Position numbers and translations under genes: made by a program
Notes under the pieces: generated by a model
Database searches by the model: none
Told to the model about the DNA's origin: nothing
The model's input: the letters and a program-made list of their open reading frames with translations, nothing else
In this document: piece by piece, positions 36,507 through 45,407 of the stretch
How positions within the stretch are numbered: the first letter of the stretch is position 1
Layout: every line of letters begins with the position of its first letter
Assembly: GCF_030317145.1 (NCBI RefSeq)
Contig: NZ_JASZYE010000002.1
Coordinates: 682,001-746,000 of the forward strand
Source: Variovorax flavidus
GTDB lineage: Bacteria; Pseudomonadota; Gammaproteobacteria; Burkholderiales; Burkholderiaceae_C
Direction of reading: 5' to 3'
DNA length: 64,000 bases

Positions 36507-39179
36507 ATGGCCAAGGACGGCGAGGACGACGATCGAACACCCGAGGACTCCAAGTGGAATCCTCCACCCGAGTCGGTCGAGAGCCAGAGATGGGAAACCG
36601 GGGATGACGGACCCGTCGTTGTCCTCCTGAGTCATCCCGCCGCACCCTATTTCGAGTCGGTCACCCACATCGACGAGGACGTGCTGCGCGAAGTCGCCTA
36701 TCACTATATCGTTGCCGCCACCGAACTCGACATCGAACCGGGATTCGAGCTCGAGGCGGGTTGGACGGATGCGCTGGCGCCAGGGAGGCACAACAGCGAG
36801 ATTCACTTCGGCTGGATGGACCTGGAGGCCCGCGGAAAGGACGCGATCCACCTGCCCCTGCGTTCGCTTGACGCTTCCGTCAAAAATGATCACCTGGTCA
36901 TCCTGTTCGCCGCCGAGCGCATCGGGCCCGAGGGTTTCATCGGCTCGGAGTTCGGCTTGCGCGTGGCCCTTCGCTGGCGCGAGGTCGAAGGCCGGTTCCT
37001 GGTTTCCATCATCGGGCTGACCGCGACGCTGCCCTTCGGGCGATACAGCTCCGATCCTTTGCGGATCGAAGCGATCGATATCGAGCGGACGCGGCGTTTC
37101 CTGTTCAGTGCCGAGCTTGCCGACAGGATGGCCGTGCTCGCGGGCCTGGACGAAGGTTCGGTCCGGCTGCGCGGGGTCCGCATCGCGAACCTCGACGGCG
37201 GCCTGGTCCAGGTGGAGCGACAGGGGATCGGGGTGCGGCGCGGCCTGGATGGCGTCGAGATTCCGTACGCGGTCTCTGCCGTGAGCATCGGGGAGCTTTA
37301 CGACCTGCAAAGCACCGATGCGCTTATCTTCCAGAGCCCCCTCATCGCAGATGCCGCCGGCGATGCGCGCCTGTTCGAGCACGTTCCACCGCCCGAGCGC
37401 GACTGCCGGCCGAGAAGAGACGAACCGGCACTCGACGCCCATCGAACCGATGCATTCAAGGGCGGGACTGCAAAGCCGCCGCTGGAGTTCGGCACCCATC
37501 TCCGGGTCTTGCCGTCCCAGCGTTTCGTGAGGGCGGACTTCGGCCTCGCGCCTCCGTTGAAAGTCGACTTGCCTGGCGGTGGCCCGCCGATCCGCAGCAA
37601 CGTGGCCTCCGCGGTCCAGGGCTTCTGGCATGGGCGGGAGCTCCTGAGGCGGATGCTCGCGTATGGGCTCGATCCCACGACCTACTTCCAGCTCATCAAC
37701 CAGAGGGTCGACATCGCCTACCGCTCCGGCGTCTCGCCGGGGCCGGGAAAGGATGGACAGTCCGTCAATGCGCGCGTCCTGCCGCTGGGTTGGCCGCCCG
37801 AGGTCATCGGGCGCGTGGACACGAGCAGTCTCCCGATCGTGCAACTGCATCTGTCCCTGGCCGACGCTGCCCATAGGGAAAGGGCGCTCTGGAAGCAGGG
37901 CGACAAGCGATCGCCGGCACTGCCGATGGGCATCGGCTCGGACGAGCGCTGGATGTGGCACGAGTTCGGCCACGTGCTCACGCTGGCTTCCACCGGCGAG
38001 CTGGAACTGCGCTTCGCGCACAGCCCCGGTGACGCACTGGCGGCGATCGTCGGCGATCCGGAGCTGGCGGACGACACGGCCGCTTCGCCATGGCGCGGAG
38101 CGACCTTCCCCTGGGTATTCCTGCCCCGCAGGCACGACCGGTGCGTTCTCAACGGGTGGAGCTGGTACGGCGCGATGCACAAGGGCCTTGCCCTGGTGCC
38201 TGCAAGCCGGCATCCCAGGCGCAAGGGCTACTGGAGCGAGCAGATCCTGTCGTCGTCGCTCTTCAGGCTCTACCGGTGCCTCGGCGGCGATACCGTGTTG
38301 AACAACGATCTCACGAAGCCGGACAAGGAGGCGCGCCTGCGGGCGTCGCACTATGCATGCTTTCTCATCATGCAGGCGCTGCACATCCTCGGGGACGTGA
38401 AGGTCGTTCCGGCCATGAAGCCGGACCAGCTGGAGAAGGCACTCATCGACGCGGATCGCTTTCCTTCCACATGGAGCGCCACCTATCCCGCAGGCCATCC
38501 GCAGCCGTACACGCGTGTCGGCGGCTGCACCACCAAGGCCATTCGCTGGGCCTTCGAAGCGCAGGGCCTGCATGCCATCGGATCACCGCCGGCGTATGAC
38601 AGCAATGCGCCGGGAGCCCCCGACCCGGTCGACATTTACATCAAGAGCCGGAGGCTCGACACCGATGTGGGTTTTCCGAGCGCCGTGAATTTCGGTCCCG
38701 GCAGCTACGTGCCGACCTCCCTTCACTGGCAGCGCAATTCCGCGGATGAGAAGCCGAAATGGCAGGCCGACCCGGACCACGGCATCAAGTGGCGCAAGAA
38801 CGTCGGCAAGATCGATGTCGAGGTCGGCAATCGCGGCCAGTTGCCCGCGATGAACGTCCGGGTCGGCGTGTGGTTCGCCGAGTGGCCTGCCGCCCAGCCG
38901 GTTCCGCCGAACTGGAAGATTGGCGCAGCGGCCTGGACACCGTGCCTACCCTCGCCATCCGCGGCGAAGAACATCCCGGCCCAGACGTCGGTCGTCTTCA
39001 AGGACTTCGGCTTTGTTGCAAGTCCTGGCCATCGCTATGTCATCCTGGCGATGGCCCACTGCCTGACGGACCCCGCGCACATCGCCATGACGGATCACGC
39101 ATGCTCGTACATGGTCACTCCATTGGTTGATATTGTTGCGGGCGACAACAACATGGGCTTGCTCGTCGTCGACGCCTGA
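36507..39179 (+). CDS. 890-residue uncharacterised protein with HEFGH zincin-like motif
   Basis: The protein has no signal peptide. Residues 485-489 are H-E-F-G-H, the zincin HExxH signature, followed by E498 and the FAHSPGD segment (H505, D509), which could hold a third ligand. No other domain is recognised in residues 1-470. After residue 770 the chain becomes beta-rich (GKIDVEVGNRGQLPAMNVRVGVWFAEWP), like a CARDB or Ig-type module. Thus a candidate cytosolic metalloprotease or metal-dependent hydrolase is inferred, without a family name. It follows the PAP2-like gene by 41 bases on the same strand and is probably cotranscribed. Confidence 0.75.
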   Translation: MAKDGEDDDRTPEDSKWNPPPESVESQRWETGDDGPVVVLLSHPAAPYFESVTHIDEDVLREVAYHYIVAATELDIEPGFELEAGWTDALAPGRHNSEIHFGWMDLEARGKDAIHLPLRSLDASVKNDHLVILFAAERIGPEGFIGSEFGLRVALRWREVEGRFLVSIIGLTATLPFGRYSSDPLRIEAIDIERTRRFLFSAELADRMAVLAGLDEGSVRLRGVRIANLDGGLVQVERQGIGVRRGLDGVEIPYAVSAVSIGELYDLQSTDALIFQSPLIADAAGDARLFEHVPPPERDCRPRRDEPALDAHRTDAFKGGTAKPPLEFGTHLRVLPSQRFVRADFGLAPPLKVDLPGGGPPIRSNVASAVQGFWHGRELLRRMLAYGLDPTTYFQLINQRVDIAYRSGVSPGPGKDGQSVNARVLPLGWPPEVIGRVDTSSLPIVQLHLSLADAAHRERALWKQGDKRSPALPMGIGSDERWMWHEFGHVLTLASTGELELRFAHSPGDALAAIVGDPELADDTAASPWRGATFPWVFLPRRHDRCVLNGWSWYGAMHKGLALVPASRHPRRKGYWSEQILSSSLFRLYRCLGGDTVLNNDLTKPDKEARLRASHYACFLIMQALHILGDVKVVPAMKPDQLEKALIDADRFPSTWSATYPAGHPQPYTRVGGCTTKAIRWAFEAQGLHAIGSPPAYDSNAPGAPDPVDIYIKSRRLDTDVGFPSAVNFGPGSYVPTSLHWQRNSADEKPKWQADPDHGIKWRKNVGKIDVEVGNRGQLPAMNVRVGVWFAEWPAAQPVPPNWKIGAAAWTPCLPSPSAAKNIPAQTSVVFKDFGFVASPGHRYVILAMAHCLTDPAHIAMTDHACSYMVTPLVDIVAGDNNMGLLVVDA

Positions 39180-39235
39180 GCCCTCATCGATCCGGGTCCG
39201 ACGGACTGCCTTCCGGCATGTTTCCGCCGCCTCTT

Positions 39236-40522
39236 CTATTGCTCGCTCAGCAGCGCATCCAGGTCGATCGATTGCGCCATGGCGCGGGCGCCGACGTCGC
39301 CGGGATGGAGGTGGTCCCCCGCGTCGTAGGCGGGAAGCATCCTCGTCGGGCGGGCGGGGTCACGCAGCACCGCGTCGAAATCCGCGACCCCGTCGAACTC
39401 CCCGCTCTTGCGGATCCACTGGTTGACCGCTTCGCGCACCTTGTTCTTGGCGACGCTGTGGTGGGCTTCGATCGGCGTGCCTGCAGCCACTCCCTCGTTG
39501 GGCGCGATGGTGCCGCCGATGATGCGCACGTTGTGCGCATGCGCCAGGGCGATGAGTTGGCGCAGCCCGTCGATCATCTCCTGCGCCGTCACCTGCGCTT
39601 CATGGGGCGCGAAGGGGCCGCCCGGGTAGCCGATGTCGTTGGTGCCGAGCTTGACGATCACTGCGCGCACGCCAGGTTGGGCGAGCACGTCCCGCTGGAC
39701 TCGTGCCAGACCGCTGGGGCCCATGCCATCGCGCAGCAGCCGGCCGCCGGCGATGCCGGCGTTCAACACCGCGACGCCCCGCCCGCTGAGCCGCTCCGCC
39801 AGGAAGTCCGGCCAGCGGTGGTCCGTGTCGGGTGTCGTGCCGTTGCCGTCCGTGAGGGAGTCTCCGAGCGTGACCACGGCGACCGGAGGCTCGGGCCTGT
39901 CCACCAGCAACGCGCTCAGGAAGACGCGAGTACCGAGTTTCGCAGCAGTGGCCGGCATCGCCGGTGCAGCGGTCAGATCGCCGTCCGCCAGATAGGCGGT
40001 CTGGTTGGCATTCCAGTGGAAGGTCGAAGGCGCGGTCGGCCGCGGCAGATACATCGACACCGCGACCCGGCTCAATGCCGGCACGGCCAGGTCGACCGGG
40101 TCGCTCACTGCCCGTGCGCCGGGGGCCAGCACCAGCTGGCTCCGTCCGCCGAAGTACAGCACGCGCTCGGTGCCGCTCACCACTGCAGAGCCCTCCTGAT
40201 GGCGGGCAATGCGGAGTGCGTCGATGTGCAATGGCTGGGTTCCGAATTCATTGCTCACCTCCACCCGCAGCCGCGAGCCGCCGACGCTGAGCCGCGCGAC
40301 CTGGCGCACGGTCTGCCGGTTGAACTGGAAAGGGACGTTGGTCGGCAGCACGAACTCGCCGCCCCAGAGGGGTTGGGGCGAAGCCGTCCAGCTGCTGCTC
40401 CAGTAGCTGGCCAGCGGTGCGCCCGCGGCCGCGACCTGGGTGCCCAGTGTCAGCGTCGCGGCCAATGCGGCGGCGGCAGCGGCCTTGTGCCAGACGCCAT
40501 GGTTTCTTGCTCTTGCTTGCAT
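39236..40522 (-). CDS. SGNH/GDSL-family secreted esterase
   Basis: A 428-residue protein with a Sec signal ending around VAAAGAPLA. A beta-sandwich-like N-terminal part (residues 40-210) precedes the SGNH domain: block I VVTLGDSLTDGNGT, block III VKLGTNDIG, and block V GDHLHPGDVGAR. It is a periplasmic or secreted hydrolase acting on esters such as acylated sugars; substrate unknown. It is divergent from a LysR gene with about 100 bases between, so LysR control is plausible. Confidence 0.88.
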   Translation of the reverse strand: MQARARNHGVWHKAAAAAALAATLTLGTQVAAAGAPLASYWSSSWTASPQPLWGGEFVLPTNVPFQFNRQTVRQVARLSVGGSRLRVEVSNEFGTQPLHIDALRIARHQEGSAVVSGTERVLYFGGRSQLVLAPGARAVSDPVDLAVPALSRVAVSMYLPRPTAPSTFHWNANQTAYLADGDLTAAPAMPATAAKLGTRVFLSALLVDRPEPPVAVVTLGDSLTDGNGTTPDTDHRWPDFLAERLSGRGVAVLNAGIAGGRLLRDGMGPSGLARVQRDVLAQPGVRAVIVKLGTNDIGYPGGPFAPHEAQVTAQEMIDGLRQLIALAHAHNVRIIGGTIAPNEGVAAGTPIEAHHSVAKNKVREAVNQWIRKSGEFDGVADFDAVLRDPARPTRMLPAYDAGDHLHPGDVGARAMAQSIDLDALLSEQ

Positions 40523-40624
40523 ATCGATGCTCCTGAGTGGTGTGGATGTGCAGTGACTGTCGAATATTCCCGAATCATTGAGAAGATGGCAAAATGGAAT
40601 CCAGTCAATTCCAAAATCGAATGC

Positions 40625-41566
40625 ATGGACACCCTCCGCGCCATCCGGGCCTTTCTGAACAGCGTGGAACTGGGCAGCCTGTCCGGCGCCGCGCGGGCCA
40701 TGGACACCACGCAGCCGACCATCAGCAAGCTGCTGGCTTCACTAGAGCACGAACTCGGAGCGCGGCTTCTGCAGCGAGCCTCGTCGCGCCTTGCGCTGAC
40801 CGATGAAGGGCTGCGCTTTCACGAGCGGGCGCAACGCCTGGTGGAGGACTACGACGAAGCCCTGGCCGACGTGCATGCACAGACGCACACGCCGCGCGGC
40901 CTCCTGAGGCTGAGCGCGCCGCGCGCGATGGGCGAGGGCCGTGTCAACGCGATGGCAATGGCATTTCTCGATATGCATCCCGCGATAGAGCTCGAGCTTC
41001 TCCTGGATGACCGCTTCGTCGATCCACTCGAAGAGCGCATCGACGTGTCCCTGCGCCTCGGCGGACCGCTGCCGCCGAACCTGGTCGCGCGCTACGTCGG
41101 AAGCTGGCCACGATGGCTGGTGGCCGCGCCGCGCTACGTCGCGCTTCACGGAATGCCACGCAAGCCGGACGAGTTGGCGAACCATGCCTACATCCGCTAC
41201 GCGCCCGGGGCAGACGACGGCCTGGTTCTCCATCACGATCGCAACGGCCGCAGCGTCCAGGTCACGGTGCGAAGCCGCTACCGCCTCAACAGCGCCGTGG
41301 CCATGCTCGACTGCGTGCGGCAAGGCGCCGGCATCTCGCTGCAGCCCTCCTGGGCGGTGGCCGACCTCGTCGCGGCAGGCGAGTTGGTGCGTGTGCTGCC
41401 GCCCTACAGCGGGCCGGCGCAGCATGCCCATCTGCTTTATGCCCCGCGCCGGCAGCAACCGCTGCGCGTCCGGATGCTGGTCGAGTTCCTGACCGAAAGG
41501 CTGGAGGCGCTGCCGGGGCGACGGCTTGTCGAGCCAAAGGCTATGGCGCTACAGGCAACGCGTTGA
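40625..41566 (+). CDS. LysR-family transcriptional regulator
   Basis: The 313-residue protein starts MDTLRAIRAFLNSVELGSLSGAARAMDTTQPTISKLLASLEHELGARLLQRASSR, the standard LysR winged-helix. The C-terminal co-inducer domain contains DGLVLHHDRNGRSVQV. ATG 40625 is the normal LysR position; an in-frame ATG 39 bases upstream would add a short non-conserved leader. It is divergent from the GDSL esterase gene, its probable target. Its last 26 bases overlap the convergent beta-lactamase gene. Confidence 0.88.
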   Translation: MDTLRAIRAFLNSVELGSLSGAARAMDTTQPTISKLLASLEHELGARLLQRASSRLALTDEGLRFHERAQRLVEDYDEALADVHAQTHTPRGLLRLSAPRAMGEGRVNAMAMAFLDMHPAIELELLLDDRFVDPLEERIDVSLRLGGPLPPNLVARYVGSWPRWLVAAPRYVALHGMPRKPDELANHAYIRYAPGADDGLVLHHDRNGRSVQVTVRSRYRLNSAVAMLDCVRQGAGISLQPSWAVADLVAAGELVRVLPPYSGPAQHAHLLYAPRRQQPLRVRMLVEFLTERLEALPGRRLVEPKAMALQATR

Positions 41567-42341
41567 TGGAACGCAGAACGCTGCGTGTGATGCTCTGCCG
41601 CTTCGCAAGGTCGCCGAGCCTGTTCGGGGTATCCATGTTCAGGGCGAAGAAGACGGGGCCGCTGGGCCACTCCACCCAACCGACCCACCAGCCGATCTTT
41701 CCGGTCCATCCTGTCTTTGCGCGCAGTATCCAGTCGGGGCCCGCTTCATTGATCATCACGTCCTTCACGAGCCTCTGGTGTTCGATCTGGAAGGGCAGCT
41801 GATTGCGGTAGAGCCGCTGCAGGAAGTCAATCTGCTCGAAGGATGAGATGGCGAGGTCGCCGTCAACCCAGAATGGCTTGTCGCCCGTGGCGACCGCATT
41901 GCCGTAGCCGATCTTTCGCATGTAGGCCGTCTCGCGCGCATCGCCGAGTTCCTTGGCGAAGCGCTCATACACCCAGACCGTGGAGTTCCTCATCGCGGAG
42001 CGAAGATTCTGGTCCTCGTTCCAGGCGGGCTGGGACCGCTTCACGCCGTCCCACGGGATGACCTGGAATTCGTCGCGCAGCAGTCCGGCATCGAGCGCAA
42101 AAAGACTGTGTGGAATCTTGAAGGTCGATGCCGGCGAATAGCGCCGCTCGGCACGCGCCACGTTGTAGACGTGGGTCGTTTCAGACTTGCCTCGGGCGTC
42201 GAGCACGACGATGCTGCCTCGTGCATCGGCTTCTGTGAAGAAGCGAGACCACTCGGTCTTTTCCTGGCGTTGCGGGCCGGCCGCCGCCACTTGAACGAAC
42301 CCTGCGGCCAGGGCGGATAACACGAGATTGCGTCGATTCAT
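41541..42341 (-). CDS. Class D (OXA-type) beta-lactamase
   Basis: The 266-residue protein has a Sec signal (MNRRNLVLSALAAGF...AAAGP). The serine-lactamase class D motifs are complete: S72-T-F-K75 with PASTFKIPHSL, S120-T-V122, Y146-G-N148 and K209-T-G211, followed by WVGWVEWPSGPVFF. Length fits OXA enzymes. It hydrolyses beta-lactams in the periplasm through an acyl-serine with a carboxylated lysine; spectrum is not predictable. No ampR-like gene, integron or insertion sequence is beside it, so it looks like a resident chromosomal gene rather than an acquired one. Confidence 0.93.
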   Translation of the reverse strand: MNRRNLVLSALAAGFVQVAAAGPQRQEKTEWSRFFTEADARGSIVVLDARGKSETTHVYNVARAERRYSPASTFKIPHSLFALDAGLLRDEFQVIPWDGVKRSQPAWNEDQNLRSAMRNSTVWVYERFAKELGDARETAYMRKIGYGNAVATGDKPFWVDGDLAISSFEQIDFLQRLYRNQLPFQIEHQRLVKDVMINEAGPDWILRAKTGWTGKIGWWVGWVEWPSGPVFFALNMDTPNRLGDLAKRQSITRSVLRSINALPVAP

Positions 42342-42393
42342 GCGGATAGTTTAGAAGTCGAAGCGGCTCGTTCCTGGGGTATGTCGGCGCCTC

Positions 42394-43308
42394 TCACCGT
42401 CGACGGACGGAACCGTGCGACGCGAACACTTCCACCGTCCAGTCGATGAAGGCCCGCAGCTTGGCGCTCAGGTGCCGGCTGGACGGGTAGGCGATCGACA
42501 CGGGCATCGGCGGCGGCTCCCAGTCGGCCAGCAACTCGACCAGCGTCCCGCTCTCGACGTGCGGCTGCGCCATGAAGGCAAAGGTCTGCGCCACGCCGAG
42601 CCCGGTCAGCAGCGCGGTCAGGTGGGCCGTGCTTTCGTTGACCGAGACGACGGCATGTCCCTTGATCTCGATGTGCTCGTCGCCGCGCTCGTAGCGCGGC
42701 GGAAGGTAGCGCCCCGTGCGCGACGAGAAGTAGCTCACCACCCGGTGACCGTCGAGCAGGTCGGCCGGCGTCACCGGCACGCCGTGGCGCTTCAGGTAAT
42801 CGGGCGTCGCGCAGGTCATGTAGGGCATCTGCGCGATGCGGCGCGCCACCAGCGACGGGTCACTCAGCACGCCGCCGCGGAGCACGCAATCCACCCCTTC
42901 ACCGATCAGGTGGACAGGCCGGTCGCTCACGCCGAGCTCGAGCACGATCTCAGGGTAGCGCGCGTGGAACGCCGGAAGCAGGGGAATCAGGATTCGGTTG
43001 GCCAGCGAGGAGCCAATGTCCACACGCAAGCGGCCTCTCGGGCTGGCCTGTGCATTCGTGACATCGGCTTCTATGTCGTCGATCTCGTCCAGCACCCGCG
43101 AGATGCGCTCGTAGTAGGCCGCGCCCTCCGGCGTCACCGTGACACGTCGCGTCGTACGCTGCAGCAGCCTCACACCCAAGTGGCTCTCCAGTTGCTGGAC
43201 CAGCTTGGTCACGCTGGGCTTTGGCATCTGCAGCAAATCGGCCGCCCGCGTGAAGGTTCCGGCTTCGACGACCCGGGCGAACACACGCATGGCTGCGATC
43301 TGGTCCAT
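42394..43308 (-). CDS. LysR-family regulator divergent from ohr-like gene
   Basis: The 304-residue protein starts MDQIAAMRVFARVVEAGTFTRAADLLQMPKPSVTKLVQQLESHLGVRLLQRTTR, the LysR helix-turn-helix. GRLRVDIGSSLANRILIPLLPAFHARYPEI opens the effector domain. It belongs to the large CrgA/AaeR-like subgroup. It is divergent from the Ohr/OsmC gene (233 bases), likely regulating it and the SDR downstream. The inducer is unknown. Confidence 0.88.
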   Translation of the reverse strand: MDQIAAMRVFARVVEAGTFTRAADLLQMPKPSVTKLVQQLESHLGVRLLQRTTRRVTVTPEGAAYYERISRVLDEIDDIEADVTNAQASPRGRLRVDIGSSLANRILIPLLPAFHARYPEIVLELGVSDRPVHLIGEGVDCVLRGGVLSDPSLVARRIAQMPYMTCATPDYLKRHGVPVTPADLLDGHRVVSYFSSRTGRYLPPRYERGDEHIEIKGHAVVSVNESTAHLTALLTGLGVAQTFAFMAQPHVESGTLVELLADWEPPPMPVSIAYPSSRHLSAKLRAFIDWTVEVFASHGSVRRR

Positions 43309-43541
43309 CGCCGGATTATTGGCGAACTGGAAATAAACATGTCCCGCCCACCATCTTGGTCAACGCAGGGTCCGATCCGACACTTCATGCCATCGCCACT
43401 CACCCCTGACTCTCCGCTCCCTTCCATCCCGTTCCCGGCAAGCGATCCACGCCCAATCGCGATGCCAATGGCGCACGGCGCATCCATACAAGCGTCCCGC
43501 GCTCCGAATACAGGGCCAACCTAACCGAAAAGGAATCCGAA

Positions 43542-44009
43542 ATGACCACCAAGATCCAAACCGTGCTGCTGACGGGCAAGACCCATACGACGCCAAGCCA
43601 CCGTGAGGGCGCCCCGCGCGGCGATGAGCGCGTCGACATCCGGATGTCGATTCCCGGCAAGGCCGACAATGAAATCGTGCTCCAGGCGATCCAGTTGCAT
43701 CCGACCGCGGAGCAGTTGTTCGCCGGAGCCTGGTCGGCCTGCTACACCGGCGCACTGGGCGTCGCAGCCAAGGCGAAGAAGGTGGCGCTGCCCGCCGACA
43801 TGGCCGTCGACATCGAAGTCGACCTCGGGCAGACCGGCGGTGCGTACTTTCTTCAGGCCCGGATCGATGTGCGCATGCCCGGCGTCGCACTCGACGTGGC
43901 TGAGGCCATCGCGCATGCGGCGCATCAGATGTGCCCTTATTCGAAGGCCGTCCACGGCAACATCGACGTCGCCACGAACATCGTTGCCGCCGACGCGCTG
44001 GCCGCGTAA
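43542..44009 (+). CDS. Ohr/OsmC-family organic hydroperoxide resistance protein
   Basis: The 155-residue protein has the two redox cysteines of the OsmC/Ohr family, in WSACYTGALGVAAK near residue 66 and QMCPYSKAVHGNIDV near residue 130, which form the thiol peroxidase site that reduces organic peroxides. TAEQLFAGAWSACYTGAL and VDLGQTGGAYFLQARI support the assignment. Start ATG 43542 has AAGGAA upstream. The usual MarR-type OhrR partner is absent, with a LysR regulator divergent instead. Confidence 0.9.
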   Translation: MTTKIQTVLLTGKTHTTPSHREGAPRGDERVDIRMSIPGKADNEIVLQAIQLHPTAEQLFAGAWSACYTGALGVAAKAKKVALPADMAVDIEVDLGQTGGAYFLQARIDVRMPGVALDVAEAIAHAAHQMCPYSKAVHGNIDVATNIVAADALAA

Positions 44010-44081
44010 TACCCGGCCTCATCAGAAACCGAAGCTCGCTGTCAACGCGACAGCGAGCGCAACAAGATCTCGGAGAACAGC

Positions 44082-44831
44082 ATGTCCAAGCCCCACGCCA
44101 ACAAAGTCGCCCTTGTCACCGGCGGTTCACGCGGCATCGGTGCCGCCATCGCGCGCCGCTTGGCGCACGACGGCGCCGATGTCGCCATCAGCTATTCGGC
44201 CTCCGCCGACCGCGCCAAGGCGCTGGTCAAGGAACTGGAGGGTCTGGGCGTGCGCGCCGCAGCCTTTCGGGCCGACCAGGCCGACCCACTGCAGGTCGAA
44301 GCGCTGGTGAACAATGCCGCACGCCATTTCGGCAAGCTCGACATCCTCGTCAACAACGCCGGCGTGTTCGTGGTCGGCCAGGTCGGCGCGCCCGACAGCG
44401 ACGTCGCCGCCTTTGAACGCCAGTTTGCTGTCAACGTCGGCGGCGTGGCCGCTGCCGTGCGCGCAGCAGTGCCGCTCATCAGCGACCACGGCCGCATCAT
44501 CTCGATTGGCTCCGGCGCCGCCGATCGCACGCCCTGGCCGGGCGTGGCCGACTACTCGGCGACGAAGGCGGCAGTGTCCGCCTACACCCGCGGATGGGCG
44601 CGCGACCTCGCCCCGCGCGGCATCACCGTCAACACCGTGCAGCCAGGCTCGATCGACACGGAGATGAACCCGCAGAACGGCGACTTCGCCGCCGTGCAAA
44701 AGGCAGCCATTCCGCTCGGCCGCTATGGCCGGCCCGAAGAGATCGCGGCTGCCGTAGCCTTCCTCGCAAGCCCTGACGCCAGCTTCATCACGGGCATCTC
44801 GCTCGACGTCGACGGAGGAGCTGCGGCCTGA
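44082..44831 (+). CDS. SDR-family oxidoreductase
   Basis: The 249-residue protein is a classical SDR: VTGGSRGIGAAIARRLAH near residue 13, NNAGVFVVG, ISIGSGAADR with the catalytic serine, YSATKAAVSAYTRGWARDL with Tyr/Lys, and the C-terminal GISLDVDGGAAA. It sits 72 bases after the Ohr gene, sharing its orientation. Substrate is not predictable. GGAGAA precedes the ATG. Confidence 0.9.
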   Translation: MSKPHANKVALVTGGSRGIGAAIARRLAHDGADVAISYSASADRAKALVKELEGLGVRAAAFRADQADPLQVEALVNNAARHFGKLDILVNNAGVFVVGQVGAPDSDVAAFERQFAVNVGGVAAAVRAAVPLISDHGRIISIGSGAADRTPWPGVADYSATKAAVSAYTRGWARDLAPRGITVNTVQPGSIDTEMNPQNGDFAAVQKAAIPLGRYGRPEEIAAAVAFLASPDASFITGISLDVDGGAAA

Positions 44832-44955
44832 TCGCCAAACTCGGCAACGTCAAGAGAGCATGAACTGGCGGCTGTCCGGCACCCTTGCGCCCTCGGTTGC
44901 AGCGAGCGAAAGACAGGACTAGCATGTTGCCGACCCCCCGGAGGTGTCTCACATC

Positions 44956-45381
44956 ATGAGTGACCGGCGCATCCTCATCGTGGCGCATCGGACCGCTGCG
45001 TCGCCCAAGCTGCTTGCCGCCGTCGCCGAGCGGGCCGCACGCGGGCCGTGCAAGTTCACGCTCCTGGTTCCCCGGCCGTATTGGGACCCCGACACCGAGG
45101 AGGCGGCGATCACGCTCGAACTCGCGATTCCGTTGCTCGACGCGGCCGCGGGCTCGCATGTGCAAGGGATCGTCGGGGCCACCGATCCGTACGAGGCCGT
45201 GCAGCAGACGCTCGAGCGCGAGAAGTACGACGAGGTCATCGTCTCGACGCTACCGGAGCGGATCTCCCGTTGGTTGCGCCTCGACCTCGCCCATCGCATC
45301 GAGCGGTTCGGCGTGCCCGTGAGCGTCGTGACCGCGGAGCAATCCGAGCGCACCCTCTCGCCAGGAGGCGGGTCGAACTGA
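44956..45381 (+). CDS. Universal-stress-protein-like small protein
   Basis: The 141-residue protein, starting at ATG 44956 (GGAGGTG upstream), has RRILIVAHRTAASPKLLAAVAERA, KFTLLVPRPYWD and YDEVIVSTLPERISRWLRLDLAHRIERFGVPVSVVTAEQ. The strand-helix pattern is that of the USP-like alpha/beta fold, though the G-x2-G-x9-G nucleotide loop is not obvious, so ATP binding is doubtful. It ends 26 bases before the DUF1254 gene. Function unknown. Confidence 0.75.
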   Translation: MSDRRILIVAHRTAASPKLLAAVAERAARGPCKFTLLVPRPYWDPDTEEAAITLELAIPLLDAAAGSHVQGIVGATDPYEAVQQTLEREKYDEVIVSTLPERISRWLRLDLAHRIERFGVPVSVVTAEQSERTLSPGGGSN

Positions 45382-45407
45382 TCAACGCAACAGCGCTGGA
45401 GAAAGCG

